Shown: positions 16,632 through 25,352, counted from the stretch's first letter. The stretch is DNA of 44,262 nucleotides from an uncultured Collinsella sp. (GCA_900541885.1 UQKW01000017.1:1-44262); one strand, 5' to 3'. The notes: generated from the sequence alone by a model not told the origin. Numbers and translations: made by a program.

Positions 16632-17464
16632 GAAAGATCGTATCGGTCCTGAGCGCCGCTGTGCTTACGCTTACGCTGTGCGCCTGTTCTTCGGGATCTT
16701 CTAGCTCTTCCATTACCGTGGCCGGCTCCACGACCTGCCTTCCTATCGCCGAGATTGCGGCCGAGGGCTTTAAGGAGGAGACCGGCATCGACGTGCTCGT
16801 TTCCGGTTTGGGTTCTTCCGCTGGGATCGAGGCCGTCAGCGCCGGCACGGCCGATATCGCCAGCTCCTCCCGTGGACTCAATGCCGACGAACAGGATCTG
16901 GGCCTGACTCCCATTGTCATTGCCCACGACGGTATTGCGGTCATCGTGAACGACGACAACCCCGTCGATAACCTCTCGACCGAGCAGCTCCGCGATATCT
17001 ACGCCGGCAAGATTACCAATTGGAAAGAGGTCGGTGGCGAGGACCTGAGGATTCAGGTCATCAACCGAGACGAGGCGTCCGGTACGCGCGAGGCCTTCCG
17101 TACCATCGTGATGGATGGCACGCCGTTCGATCGCCGCTCGGCCGTTCTTTCGGGTACGGGCCAGGTGCGCGACGTGGTATCTCGTTCGCGTGGGGCCATC
17201 GGCTACATTTCGCTGGGCTTCGTCGATAGCCTCAACGCCAAGACCTCGGTCAAGGCCGTCTCGGTCAATCATGTTGAGGCGTCCGAGAAGACGGTCGCGA
17301 GTGGCGGCTATCCCATCTCGCGCGACCTTTACTTCTTTGTGAAGGGTGTGCCTTCGCAGCAGGCGCAGGATTACATCGACTATGTGACGTCCGAAAAGAT
17401 GGACAAGCAGATTCGCGAGGCGGGCTTTATTCCCGTCACCAACGACGAGAAGGGGAGTGAGTAG
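16628..17464 (+). CDS. pstS: Phosphate-binding lipoprotein PstS
   Basis: This is the substrate-binding subunit of the high-affinity phosphate ABC transporter, anchored outside the membrane by lipid. It has 278 residues. A lipoprotein signal ends in TLCAC (lipidated Cys about residue 20), then comes a Ser linker. The mature part has AGSTTCLPIAE and GLGSSAGIEAV (phosphate-contacting loops), GKITNWKEVGG and NRDEASGTREAF, all typical of the PstS fold. The 4-bp overlap with pgeF is unusual, as pstS normally heads its own operon. Confidence 0.93.
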   Translation: MRKIVSVLSAAVLTLTLCACSSGSSSSSITVAGSTTCLPIAEIAAEGFKEETGIDVLVSGLGSSAGIEAVSAGTADIASSSRGLNADEQDLGLTPIVIAHDGIAVIVNDDNPVDNLSTEQLRDIYAGKITNWKEVGGEDLRIQVINRDEASGTREAFRTIVMDGTPFDRRSAVLSGTGQVRDVVSRSRGAIGYISLGFVDSLNAKTSVKAVSVNHVEASEKTVASGGYPISRDLYFFVKGVPSQQAQDYIDYVTSEKMDKQIREAGFIPVTNDEKGSE

Positions 17465-17465
17465 C

Positions 17466-18392
17466 ATGGAAGCACAGGAAAACTCCCAGACTGAGCAGAA
17501 TGTTCAGACGCCCAAGAAGCGCGAGCTGGCGCTCGTATCGCGCAGTACCTATATCAAGGAGAAGGCGCTGCAGTGGATCTTCTTTGCCTGCGCGTTCTTG
17601 GCGGTCGTTACCGTCATCCTGATTTTTGTCTTTACCACGTACTCGGCGCTGCCCGTCTTTACTGACATCGGTCTGGCTGACTTCTTTAGCTTTACGTGGG
17701 CGCCCTCTGAGGGCCACTACGGCATCTTGTCGCTGCTTGTTGGCTCGGGTCTGGTGACCGTCGGTGCGCTCGCCATGGGCGTGCCGCTGGGCGTGGGTAC
17801 GGCCGTTTACCTGGTCGAGATTGCCAGCAAGCGCGTGCGCAAGCTCATCAGCCCCGCCGTTGACCTGCTGGCGGGCATACCCTCCATCATCTACGGCTTC
17901 TTTGGCATGATCATCATCCGCCCGTTTATCGCACAACTGACCGGCGGCCTTGGTTTTGGTGCGCTGACGGCGTGGTTTGTGCTCGCCATCATGATCGTCC
18001 CTACCATCACCACGCTCACCATCGATGCTCTCAATTCCATTCCCATGGGCATTCGCGAGGCATCGTATGCCATGGGCGCCACAAAGTGGCAGACCATCTA
18101 TAAGGTCGTGCTACCTGCCGCGAAGCTGGGTATCGTTGATGCCATCGTGCTGGGTATGGGCCGTGCCATCGGCGAGACCATGGCCGTGCTCATGGTCGTA
18201 GGTAACGCCCCGGTTATTCCCGACAGCATTGCGAGCCCCATCTCGACGCTCACGAGCCAGATTGCGCTCGACATGAGCTATTCCTCGGGTCTGCACCGCT
18301 CGGCGCTGTTCGGCATGGGTGTGGTCCTGTTTATCATCTCCGCCACGCTGGTGGGTATCGTTCGTCTGATTTCCAAGAAGAAGAGGGGGTAG
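17466..18392 (+). CDS. pstC: Phosphate ABC transporter permease PstC
   Basis: This is one of the two membrane subunits of the Pst phosphate importer. It has 308 residues and six predicted membrane helices after a cytoplasmic tail of about 35 residues. The permease coupling motif EASYAMGATKWQTIYKVVLP contacts PstB, and GIPSIIYGFFG is typical of PstC. ATG at 17466 follows AAGGGGAG at the end of pstS. pstA starts 3 bp after the stop. Confidence 0.93.
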   Translation: MEAQENSQTEQNVQTPKKRELALVSRSTYIKEKALQWIFFACAFLAVVTVILIFVFTTYSALPVFTDIGLADFFSFTWAPSEGHYGILSLLVGSGLVTVGALAMGVPLGVGTAVYLVEIASKRVRKLISPAVDLLAGIPSIIYGFFGMIIIRPFIAQLTGGLGFGALTAWFVLAIMIVPTITTLTIDALNSIPMGIREASYAMGATKWQTIYKVVLPAAKLGIVDAIVLGMGRAIGETMAVLMVVGNAPVIPDSIASPISTLTSQIALDMSYSSGLHRSALFGMGVVLFIISATLVGIVRLISKKKRG

Positions 18393-18395
18393 GCT

Positions 18396-19301
18396 ATGTC
18401 CGATTCCGTTGACACGACGGTCGATACGACCTCGTCGCGCGAGCGCATCAAGCGTGCCCTTTCCCACGGCAAGAAGGGCCGCATCAACAAGGACCTGTCC
18501 AACAAGATCATGCTTGGCGTGTTTCGTGCCGCTGCCTACATCACCACGCTGGTGCTGGTCGCTATCATCGCCTACGTGGTCATCAACGGCCTGCCACACA
18601 TCTCGCTCGACTTTATCTTCGGTTGGCCCCAGGGCGTCAACGCCGAGGGCGGAATTTGGCCCACGATCGTCTCGACCGTCTACGTGACGGCGCTCGCCAT
18701 GCTTATCTGCACGCCGATCGCTGTGCTGGCAGCCGTCTATCTGGCCGAGTACGCCAAGCAGGGCAAGGTCGTCGAGCTCATTCGCTACGCTGCTGACGCT
18801 TTGGCCTCGGTGCCCTCCATCGTTATGGGCCTGTTTGGCTACGCCTTGTTTGTCGAGGCTATGGGCCTGGGCCTTTCGATGGTCTCGGCCGCTCTGGCGC
18901 TCGCGCTCTTGATGCTTCCCATCGTCATGCGCACCACCGAAGAAGCCATTCGCGCCGTTCCGCGCTATATCCGTTGGGGCGCGTACGGCCTGGGCGCTAC
19001 CAAGTGGCAGGTCGTCTCCAAGATCGTGCTTCCTTCGGCCTTTGGCCGCATTGCCACGGGCATCGTCCTTGCCATCGGCCGTGCCATCGGCGAGACCGCC
19101 GTGGTGCTCTACACCATGGGCCAGGCCATCAATCTACCTATTTCGCCGCTCGATTCCGGTCGTCCCATGACCGTTCACCTGTACCTGCTTGCCAACGACG
19201 GCATCAACATGAACGCAGCCTACGGCACCGCGCTCTTGCTGATGGTGATCATTTTGGCCTTCAACCTGTTTGCGCGCTTCCTGTCGCGCAAGCGTCGCTA
19301 G
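18396..19301 (+). CDS. pstA: Phosphate ABC transporter permease PstA
   Basis: This is the partner membrane subunit of PstC. It has 301 residues, with a basic N-terminal tail, six membrane helices, SVPSIVMGLFGYALFVE, and the coupling loop GAYGLGATKWQVVSKIVLP. It is recognised as PstA by order (pstS-pstC-pstA-pstB) and by the conserved region AIGRAIGETAVVLYTMG. pstB follows 12 bp downstream. Confidence 0.93.
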   Translation: MSDSVDTTVDTTSSRERIKRALSHGKKGRINKDLSNKIMLGVFRAAAYITTLVLVAIIAYVVINGLPHISLDFIFGWPQGVNAEGGIWPTIVSTVYVTALAMLICTPIAVLAAVYLAEYAKQGKVVELIRYAADALASVPSIVMGLFGYALFVEAMGLGLSMVSAALALALLMLPIVMRTTEEAIRAVPRYIRWGAYGLGATKWQVVSKIVLPSAFGRIATGIVLAIGRAIGETAVVLYTMGQAINLPISPLDSGRPMTVHLYLLANDGINMNAAYGTALLLMVIILAFNLFARFLSRKRR

Positions 19302-19313
19302 TTAAGGAGTCCC

Positions 19314-20117
<804 letters not shown>

Positions 20118-20168
20118 TCGGTGCGACTAGTCCCAAGCCGATCGGATCTGGTCCGGTGCGTATTCACT

Positions 20169-20189
20169 GTGCGGGCGGCATGACCGCAC
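20169..20189 (+). other. Hairpin between pstB and phoU
   Basis: GTGCGG (20169-20174) pairs with CCGCAC (20184-20189). No T-run follows, so it is more likely an RNA stability or processing element than a terminator. It would separate the pst message from phoU. Confidence 0.3.
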
Positions 20190-20209
20190 CCAACTGATTG
20201 GAGTGAACC

Positions 20210-21067
20210 ATGCGCAAACTGTTTTCCCGTCAGCTCATCGAGGCCCGTCACGAGATGCTGAGCATCTACGAGGCCGTCGATCTGGCCCTCCACGATGCCG
20301 TGAAGGCCTATGTGACCGACGACCGCAAGCTCGCCACCAAGACCAAGAAGCGTACGCTTTCGATTGACGCACGCTGCGCCAACCTGGAGGCCGTCTGCTA
20401 CAACCTGATTGCCACGCAGTCACCGGTCGCCTCCGACTTCCGCTTGCTGCAGACGATCATCTACGTCGACTTTAACCTGCAGCGCATGACCGATAAGGTT
20501 CGCCAGATTTGCCGCGCCACGCGTCATATGATCAAGGCCGACATCTCGCTGCCCAAGGAGCTTGTCGGCACGGTCGAGGCCGAGGCTGAGGCCGTCTACC
20601 AGGTGCTGGGCTCTTCGCTTTCTGCGCTCGTCACCAACGACATGTCCATCATCTGCAACTTGGCCGTCGAGGACGAGCCAGTGCACGCCGCCTACGAGAA
20701 GTTCTTCCGCACCTTATACCGCATGGACACGGGCGATTTTATGGACGACGACAGCAACTATGACGACCTGCGCCGCGCCATCATGGTATCGCGCTATCTC
20801 GATCGCATCGCCTCGATTTCCATCGATGCCGCCTGCCGTCTGACCTTCCTGTTGACCGGACAGCGTATGACTGCCGGTGATATCGCCTGCACTGATGAGG
20901 ATGAGCTCGAGAGCATGCGCGTGCCTTCGGGCGAGGGTGTTATCATGAGGCCCGCCGTCGATGCACGCTACGTTGCCAAGGTGCCCGTTAACGAGGTCAG
21001 CGAGGGTCTTCGCTACCTGCTCGATCATCTTGAGGATGAGGACGATGGCGAGGACGACGAGGAGTAA
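20210..21067 (+). CDS. phoU: Phosphate signalling regulator PhoU
   Basis: PhoU links PstB activity to the phosphate sensor kinase and limits phosphate uptake. This copy has 285 residues, with two PhoU helical repeats (about 10-105 and 120-215). It is about 60 residues longer than usual; the extra C-terminal part ends in an acidic run (DEDDGEDDEE). The start has TTGGAGTGAACC in front. It closes the pst operon 93 bp after pstB and is followed by a hairpin. Confidence 0.9.
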   Translation: MRKLFSRQLIEARHEMLSIYEAVDLALHDAVKAYVTDDRKLATKTKKRTLSIDARCANLEAVCYNLIATQSPVASDFRLLQTIIYVDFNLQRMTDKVRQICRATRHMIKADISLPKELVGTVEAEAEAVYQVLGSSLSALVTNDMSIICNLAVEDEPVHAAYEKFFRTLYRMDTGDFMDDDSNYDDLRRAIMVSRYLDRIASISIDAACRLTFLLTGQRMTAGDIACTDEDELESMRVPSGEGVIMRPAVDARYVAKVPVNEVSEGLRYLLDHLEDEDDGEDDEE

Positions 21068-21104
21068 GTAACCCCGTTCGTCGAAAGATTGTAAATACCT
21101 AAGT

Positions 21105-21142
21105 GAGCGCGGCCTTGCACATGCGGGGCCGCGCTCTTGCGT
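21105..21142 (+). terminator. Likely terminator after phoU
   Basis: A perfect 10-bp stem, GAGCGCGGCC (21105-21114) and GGCCGCGCTC (21127-21136), is followed by TTGCGTT. The T-run is poor, so termination may be partial. Confidence 0.55.
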
Positions 21143-21186
21143 TAGCATGGGACTACTTGTTTGGCTGTCAGCGGAGGCGATTGGCA

Positions 21187-21924
21187 ATGGATAACTATTT
21201 GGACTTGATGCGCGCTCGCCGCGAGCAGATTCTGGAACGTTTTTATGCGGCGCTCGATCGCGCGGGCCGTCCCCACGACGCCGCGCGCCTCATTGCCGTG
21301 TCCAAGACCGTTGGTGTCGATGAGACCGTTGCCGCCATCCAGGCGGGGTATCGCCATTTTGCCGAGAATCGCCCGCAGGAGCTGGTTCGCAAGCTCACAG
21401 GTTTGGCGGAGCATCCGGAGCTGCCCGAGGTGCGCTTCGATATGATCGGCAACCTGCAGACCAATAAGATCAATGCGGTGCTGGGCTCAGCCGAGCTGAT
21501 TCACTCGGTGGGTTCGCTGCATCTGGCGCAGGCGATCTCGAGCCGTGCTGCCCGCAAGATTGAGGCAGGCGAACTCGCCGGCCCCCAGCGTGTGCTCATT
21601 GAGGTCAATGTGAGTGGTGAGGAGTCGAAGGGAGGCTTTTCGCCCGATGAGATTCGCGCCGCCGCGGGTGAGCTTGCGGAACTTGAGGGAATTTGCGTAC
21701 AGGGGCTTATGACTATGGCGCCCCGGGGGAATAAGGATGTGGCACGCCGCACCTTTGCGGGGCTTCGTGAGCTGAGGGATGAGCTGGAGGCGGCGCATCC
21801 CGATTTGAACCTGCCTGAGCTTTCCTGCGGCATGAGCGAAGACTTTGAGCCTGCCCTTGAGGAGGGCTCTACGCTCGTTCGCCTGGGCAGGGTAGTATTT
21901 AGCCCGGAGTTTGCAGTAAAATAA
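21187..21924 (+). CDS. PLP homeostasis protein YggS/PLPBP (YlmE)
   Basis: This cytoplasmic pyridoxal-phosphate-binding protein of the YggS/PROSC family has 245 residues and a single TIM-barrel-like PLP domain; the family balances vitamin B6 and amino acid pools. The PLP lysine lies in LIAVSKTVG (about residue 41). Other family motifs are HFAENRPQEL, DMIGNLQTNKIN, SVGSLHLAQAI, LIEVNVSGEESKGGF and LSCGMSEDFEPAL. ATG at 21187 follows GCGGAGGC. It occupies the ylmE position before sepF, as in many Gram-positive division clusters. Confidence 0.92.
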   Translation: MDNYLDLMRARREQILERFYAALDRAGRPHDAARLIAVSKTVGVDETVAAIQAGYRHFAENRPQELVRKLTGLAEHPELPEVRFDMIGNLQTNKINAVLGSAELIHSVGSLHLAQAISSRAARKIEAGELAGPQRVLIEVNVSGEESKGGFSPDEIRAAAGELAELEGICVQGLMTMAPRGNKDVARRTFAGLRELRDELEAAHPDLNLPELSCGMSEDFEPALEEGSTLVRLGRVVFSPEFAVK

Positions 21925-21984
21925 GGCTCTGAAGTGCGCACTGATTATCGGGGCGCCTGCACTAAACCGCGAGAGGACACAACC

Positions 21985-22707
21985 ATGGGCTTCCTTGACG
22001 AGATTAAAAATAAGATGCACCTGGGCGGCCAGCAGGGTTACGACCAGGGTTATGGCCAGGACGACGACTACGGCTACGATGATGGCTATGACGATGGCTA
22101 TCAGGGCAACGGCTACAGCGGTGCTTCGGGCGAGGGCTTCTACACCCAAGACGAGCCGAGCAACGGCCTGCTTGGTCAGACGCGCCGTGGTGAAGCTGAG
22201 TCGGTTGCCGTGTATACACGCTCCGGGCAGCTGGTCGGCGATGACTCCCGCCATGCCACGACGTATAACCCGCCTTCGCGCTCGCAGGACAGTGTTGCGA
22301 GCGGTTATCGTCCTGGTGCCTATGACACGCCGTCGAGCTACGCCGAGAACACCCGCGCCCGTGCCGCCGCTGCGCCTGCGCCTGCACCGAGCGATGCCTC
22401 GGCCTATGCGAGCAATATCATCAACGCCACACCGCAGCTGCCGGCCTATGTCCTGCGCCCCGAGAGCTATGACGACGTGGAGACCGTGGTGCGCCGCGTT
22501 CGCACCAAGCAGCCTGTCGCACTGATTTTTGTGGGCGTACGCACCGAAGTTGCCAAGCGCGTCTTGGACTTCTCTTACGGCTTTGCCTGCGGTCTGGGTG
22601 CCACGGTCAAGGAGGTGGGCGACCGCGTGTTCATGGTGCTGCCCGCCGGTTGCGAGGTCAAAGATTCCGATCTCAAGAAGCTTCGTGCCGACGGCTACCT
22701 TAAGTAA
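21985..22707 (+). CDS. sepF: Cell division protein SepF
   Basis: SepF anchors FtsZ to the membrane and helps shape the septum; it does the FtsA job in Actinobacteria. The protein has 240 residues. It starts MGFLDEIKNKMHL, an amphipathic membrane-targeting helix. Residues about 14-46 are a Tyr/Gly/Asp-rich low-complexity run with repeated DDGY units. A disordered Ser/Ala/Pro linker follows, then the SepF (DUF552) domain (about 150-235; PESYDDVETVVRRVRTKQPV, DFSYGFACGLGATVKEVGD). ATG at 21985 follows GAGAGGA. No ftsA is present in the window. Confidence 0.92.
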   Translation: MGFLDEIKNKMHLGGQQGYDQGYGQDDDYGYDDGYDDGYQGNGYSGASGEGFYTQDEPSNGLLGQTRRGEAESVAVYTRSGQLVGDDSRHATTYNPPSRSQDSVASGYRPGAYDTPSSYAENTRARAAAAPAPAPSDASAYASNIINATPQLPAYVLRPESYDDVETVVRRVRTKQPVALIFVGVRTEVAKRVLDFSYGFACGLGATVKEVGDRVFMVLPAGCEVKDSDLKKLRADGYLK

Positions 22708-22728
22708 AGACAAGACGAGGAGATTCCC

Positions 22729-23010
22729 ATCAACATCTACACTATCGTCCAGCTGGTCAATACGCTGTTCAACTTCTATTCCACGCTCATTGTCGTCTAC
22801 TGCTTTATGACGTGGATTCCCATGAAGCAGGGTGGTTTGCTTCAGGATATTGCCGCGGTGCTTGATAGCGTGTGCGGTCCGTGGCTCAACCTGTTCCGTC
22901 GTTTCATCCCGCCGATGGGCGGTATCGATTTTTCGCCGGTCGTTGCGATTATTGCGTTGCAGTTGGTGCAGAGGCTGGTTCTGCAGCTTCTTATAGGTAT
23001 ACTCGTGTAG
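22729..23010 (+). CDS. YggT family membrane protein with non-canonical AUC start
   Basis: This is a 93-residue protein of the YggT/YlmG family, small two-helix membrane proteins found beside sepF and linked to division or membrane-protein organisation. Helix one is QLVNTLFNFYSTLIVVYCF, followed by MTWIP; the central FRRFIPPMGGIDFSPVVAII and a second helix complete the family pattern. The frame runs back in register to the sepF stop (22705-22707) without any ATG, GTG or TTG; the first ATG, 22807, would delete helix one. GAGGAG at 22717-22722 points to AUC at 22729 with a 6-nt spacing. Confidence 0.8.
   Translation: MNIYTIVQLVNTLFNFYSTLIVVYCFMTWIPMKQGGLLQDIAAVLDSVCGPWLNLFRRFIPPMGGIDFSPVVAIIALQLVQRLVLQLLIGILV
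22998..23003 (+). promoter_or_regulatory. Possible -10 box for divIVA
   Basis: TATACT overlaps the end of yggT, 69 bp before divIVA. The upstream -35 region (around 22976) is weak. divIVA often has its own promoter. Confidence 0.3.
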
Positions 23011-23071
23011 AACTGTCTTAGTAACTTACGTCGGGCGTGTAGCGCCGAGGCGATGAAAAAGGAGACTTGTT

Positions 23072-23746
23072 ATGGCTATTACCCCTGCAGACATCCAGGC
23101 TCAGACTTTCTCTGAGGCCAAGCGTGGCTACGATCCTGCTGAGGTCGACGTCTTCTTGGAGACGCTGTCCTCTGAGGTTGACGCTATGCTCGCTAAGATC
23201 GTCGACCTTAAGGGTCGTCTGACTGCTACCGAGCAGCAGCTTGCCGATGCGCAGGCTCAGCTTGCCCAGGCTCAGGATGCCCCCGCCCAGGCCGTTCCTG
23301 CCGCCCCCGTGGCTGCTCCCGCCCCTGACTTCTCCGCTCAGGAGCGCCAGATTTCCGCCGCCCTGATCGCTGCCCAGCAGACCGCTGAGACCATCGTCAA
23401 CGATGCCAATGAGAACGCTGAGCGTATTCGCAACGAGGCTGACGCCAAGGCCCGCGAGGTTATCCGCCAGGCTCTGACCGAAAAGCAGGCTGAGCTCGAG
23501 GAGATCGATCGTCTCAAGGCTTCTCGTGAGGAGTTCAAGGCCGAGTATCTCAAGCTCATCCAGCACTTCATGGACGATGCCCAGAACTCCTTCCCGGCCG
23601 ACCTCATGGCCTCCACGCCGGTCGGTTCTGCCGCTTCTCCTGCGGTGACTGTTCCCGCCGAGCCGCTGCCCGTCGCTGACCCGGTTGTCCCCGTGGCCGA
23701 TCCCTTCGCCCCGATCGACAACTTCGCTGCCGACGACCTGGACTAA
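23072..23746 (+). CDS. divIVA: Cell division/polar growth protein DivIVA
   Basis: This coiled-coil scaffold binds curved membrane at poles and septa and organises cell-wall synthesis. It has 224 residues. The N-terminal membrane-binding domain is typical (ITPADIQAQTFSEAKRGYDPAEVDVFLETL). Coiled-coil stretches cover about 40-75 and 100-165, separated by an Ala/Pro/Gln-rich linker. The C terminus is a Pro/Val/Ala-rich tail. Codon use is stronger and cleaner than in the neighbours, suggesting high expression. AAGGAG precedes the start and a strong terminator follows. Confidence 0.93.
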   Translation: MAITPADIQAQTFSEAKRGYDPAEVDVFLETLSSEVDAMLAKIVDLKGRLTATEQQLADAQAQLAQAQDAPAQAVPAAPVAAPAPDFSAQERQISAALIAAQQTAETIVNDANENAERIRNEADAKAREVIRQALTEKQAELEEIDRLKASREEFKAEYLKLIQHFMDDAQNSFPADLMASTPVGSAASPAVTVPAEPLPVADPVVPVADPFAPIDNFAADDLD

Positions 23747-23772
23747 CATTCGGCCTACAATTTAGTGCCTAG

Positions 23773-23802
23773 AAAGGACCCGCAGCTTGCGGGTCCTTTT
23801 TT
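23773..23802 (+). terminator. Intrinsic terminator after divIVA
   Basis: GGACCCGCA (23776-23784) pairs perfectly with TGCGGGTCC (23788-23796), is flanked by AAA on the left and is followed by six T. It ends the sepF-yggT-divIVA message. Confidence 0.92.
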
Positions 23803-23827
23803 ATGACTGTACCGGGGCGCGCAACAT

Positions 23828-23865
23828 AAAAAACCGAGCCCTGCACATAGTGGCGCAGAACTCGG
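23828..23865 (-). terminator. Intrinsic terminator after the nitroreductase gene
   Basis: Read on the minus strand, CCGAG (23865-23861) pairs with CTCGG (23838-23834), with further pairing of TTCTGC and GCAGGG inside, followed by TTTTTT (23833-23828). It faces the divIVA terminator, as expected between convergent genes. Confidence 0.8.
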
Positions 23866-23912
23866 CGAACCGGTGAGCGGTCAAGGATAGGTTTTAGGGC
23901 ATGTCCCAAAAT

Positions 23913-24443
23913 CTACTTGAGGAGGAAGTCGGAGAGGGGAATGGTACGGGCCTCGCGATGCTCGGAATCGGCGATGTGGTCGGCAGGATATCCGCAGACG
24001 AGCATGTGATAGGGATAGACGCCCTCGGGCAGGTTGAACTGCTCCTGTGCCACCTCGGGCTTAAAATGGCATACCCAACACGTTCCCAGGCCCTGCTCGG
24101 TGGCCTCCATCATCATCTGATCGCACACTATGGACGTATCGATTTCACTGGAATTCATCTGGTCATACGGGCGCACCCAAGCGTCTTCGGTAACGCTACA
24201 AATAAGGAAGATGAGCGGAGCGCCAAAGATAGATCCATCACGAGCAAACCGAGGCTGACAAGCAGCAGCCTTCTCCAGAAGCTCAGGCGTATCCAGCACC
24301 ATCACACGAGAAGGATGATTATTACAAGCAGAAGGAGCAATCCGCCCAGCCTCAACAATGGCATCCACCACAGCCTGCTCCACAGCCCGATCTTCAAACT
24401 CACGACAAGAATACCGACCCCGAGCCAGATCCAAATAAGACAT
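23913..24443 (-). CDS. Nitroreductase family protein
   Basis: This is a 176-residue FMN-dependent nitroreductase-like enzyme that probably reduces nitro, quinone or similar substrates with NAD(P)H; the substrate is unknown. Motifs are YLDLARGRYSCREF at the N terminus (FMN phosphate contact), IVEAGRIAPSACNNHP, GAPLIFLICS, and EATEQGLGTCWVCHF near the flavin site. The length fits the shorter members. GGAGGG 6 nt upstream sets the start at 24443. Its first 80-90 codons use G- and T-ending codons (A+C-rich plus strand), while the last part uses C-ending codons like the neighbours. Confidence 0.85.
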   Translation of the reverse strand: MSYLDLARGRYSCREFEDRAVEQAVVDAIVEAGRIAPSACNNHPSRVMVLDTPELLEKAAACQPRFARDGSIFGAPLIFLICSVTEDAWVRPYDQMNSSEIDTSIVCDQMMMEATEQGLGTCWVCHFKPEVAQEQFNLPEGVYPYHMLVCGYPADHIADSEHREARTIPLSDFLLK

Positions 24444-24610
24444 ACAAGCCCTCCAACAATTAAAAATCAAACAAACCCAAAGTAACCCAAACAGTACCCA
24501 AAGCAGCAATCAGCCAATCGCTCATCGAATACCAAAGTAAAACCCCGAGCAATCAAGGGCCATCACAGCAAAGGCCCCACCACGCTCAATCCCTCAGCCA
24601 AAGTTCCCAA
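24190..24610. other. Strongly A+C-skewed tract
   Basis: The plus strand is A+C rich over about 420 bp. At 24361-24600 A and C make up roughly three quarters of the bases by direct count. The tract covers the 5' half of the nitroreductase gene and its upstream region and stops at the inverted repeat at 24615-24723. Nearby sequence lacks the skew. The only possible coding feature in the intergenic part is a 21-codon minus-strand frame (24460-24525). Confidence 0.7.
24460..24525 (-). CDS. Possible 21-residue hydrophobic peptide upstream of the nitroreductase
   Basis: The frame reads MSDWLIAALGTVWVTLGLFD and one Phe, an uncharged, membrane-like peptide. Its TAA lies five bases before the nitroreductase ribosome site, which would allow coupling. 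There is no convincing ribosome site of its own. The surrounding GT-rich minus strand favours hydrophobic codons by chance, so this may not be a gene. Confidence 0.25.
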   Translation of the reverse strand: MSDWLIAALGTVWVTLGLFDF

Positions 24611-24614
24611 TGGT

Positions 24615-24723
24615 GGTACGTAAGGGAGCGGGCCCGACCACTAATACCTTTTGAACGACTCTGCTTGCAGCCGGAGTGAAAAAGGTATTAGTGGTCGGGC
24701 CCGCGACCGGTGGGATACGTACC
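24615..24723. repeat. Long inverted repeat IR1 (25-bp perfect arms)
   Basis: Arms 24628-24652 and 24680-24704 match perfectly over 25 bp (outer GCGGGCCCGACC, inner TAATACCTTTT), with a 27-nt loop. Outer fragments GGTACGTA (24615-24622) and TACGTACC (24716-24723) extend the symmetry. It lies right after the DUF47 gene stop and could terminate that minus-strand message, but it is longer than usual terminators and has no T-run after it. Confidence 0.85.
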
Positions 24724-24728
24724 CCCAA

Positions 24729-25352
24729 TTAACTGTTCTTCATGACAATCGAATCCACAACATCGGCCACATTCTCGCAGCAGTCGGCGCAGTACTCCAG
24801 GAAGGCGTAGACGTCACGCCAAGCGATGACCTCGAGCGGATCCTTGCCGTTAACGTGCAGGTTGCGCATGGCGTTGATGTAGAGCTCGTCGGCCTCGGAC
24901 TCGATGGTGTTGATTTGGATGACGAGCTCGCGCAGCGTTTTGGACTTGCGGTAGTTGGGAAGCTCGACCATCAGGTCCTTCATGGCGCGGCAGGCGTCAG
25001 TCACCTTGTGGGCGATGACGATGGCGTCGGGATGGATGCTCTGAATGTTGGTGAAGTAGACGCGCTGTACGACGCCCTCGATGCGGTCGAGCACGGTGTC
25101 GAGTGAGCAGCTCATCAGATCCAGATCCTCGCGCTCGAGCGGGGTGATAAAGGCGGTGAGCAGGGCGTCTTCGAGTTCGTGGTGCTTCTTGTCTGCCGCA
25201 TGCTCAATCGCATGCATCTTATCGAGCATGTCGTGGATCTGCGCGGGGTCGAAGTTCTCAAAAATCTTGGTGAGCAGCTCTGCGGCCTGGACGGAGAGGT
25301 CGGCGCAGGCGACGTAGTTGTCAAAGTAGAACGAATCGGGTTTCTTTGCCAT
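24729..25352 (-). CDS. DUF47 family PhoU-like protein, partner of the PiT permease
   Basis: This is a 207-residue, mostly helical cytoplasmic protein of the DUF47/PhoU-like family. Such proteins are encoded next to PiT phosphate permeases and are thought to regulate them. Features are YFDNYVACADLSVQAAELL near the N terminus, the acidic helix segments MHAIEHAADKKHHELEDALL and INTIESEADELYINAMRNL (metal-binding E/D clusters in PhoU folds), and WRDVYAFLEYCADCCENVADV. It starts 67 bp after the permease gene behind AAAGGA, so they form an operon. Confidence 0.88.
   Translation of the reverse strand: MAKKPDSFYFDNYVACADLSVQAAELLTKIFENFDPAQIHDMLDKMHAIEHAADKKHHELEDALLTAFITPLEREDLDLMSCSLDTVLDRIEGVVQRVYFTNIQSIHPDAIVIAHKVTDACRAMKDLMVELPNYRKSKTLRELVIQINTIESEADELYINAMRNLHVNGKDPLEVIAWRDVYAFLEYCADCCENVADVVDSIVMKNS

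Noticed and set aside
23901..24485. 194-codon plus-strand frame opposite the nitroreductase
   Set aside because: Its C-terminal half is a Ser/Pro/Thr/His-rich product of the A+C skew, and the minus strand encodes a recognisable nitroreductase with a good ribosome site.
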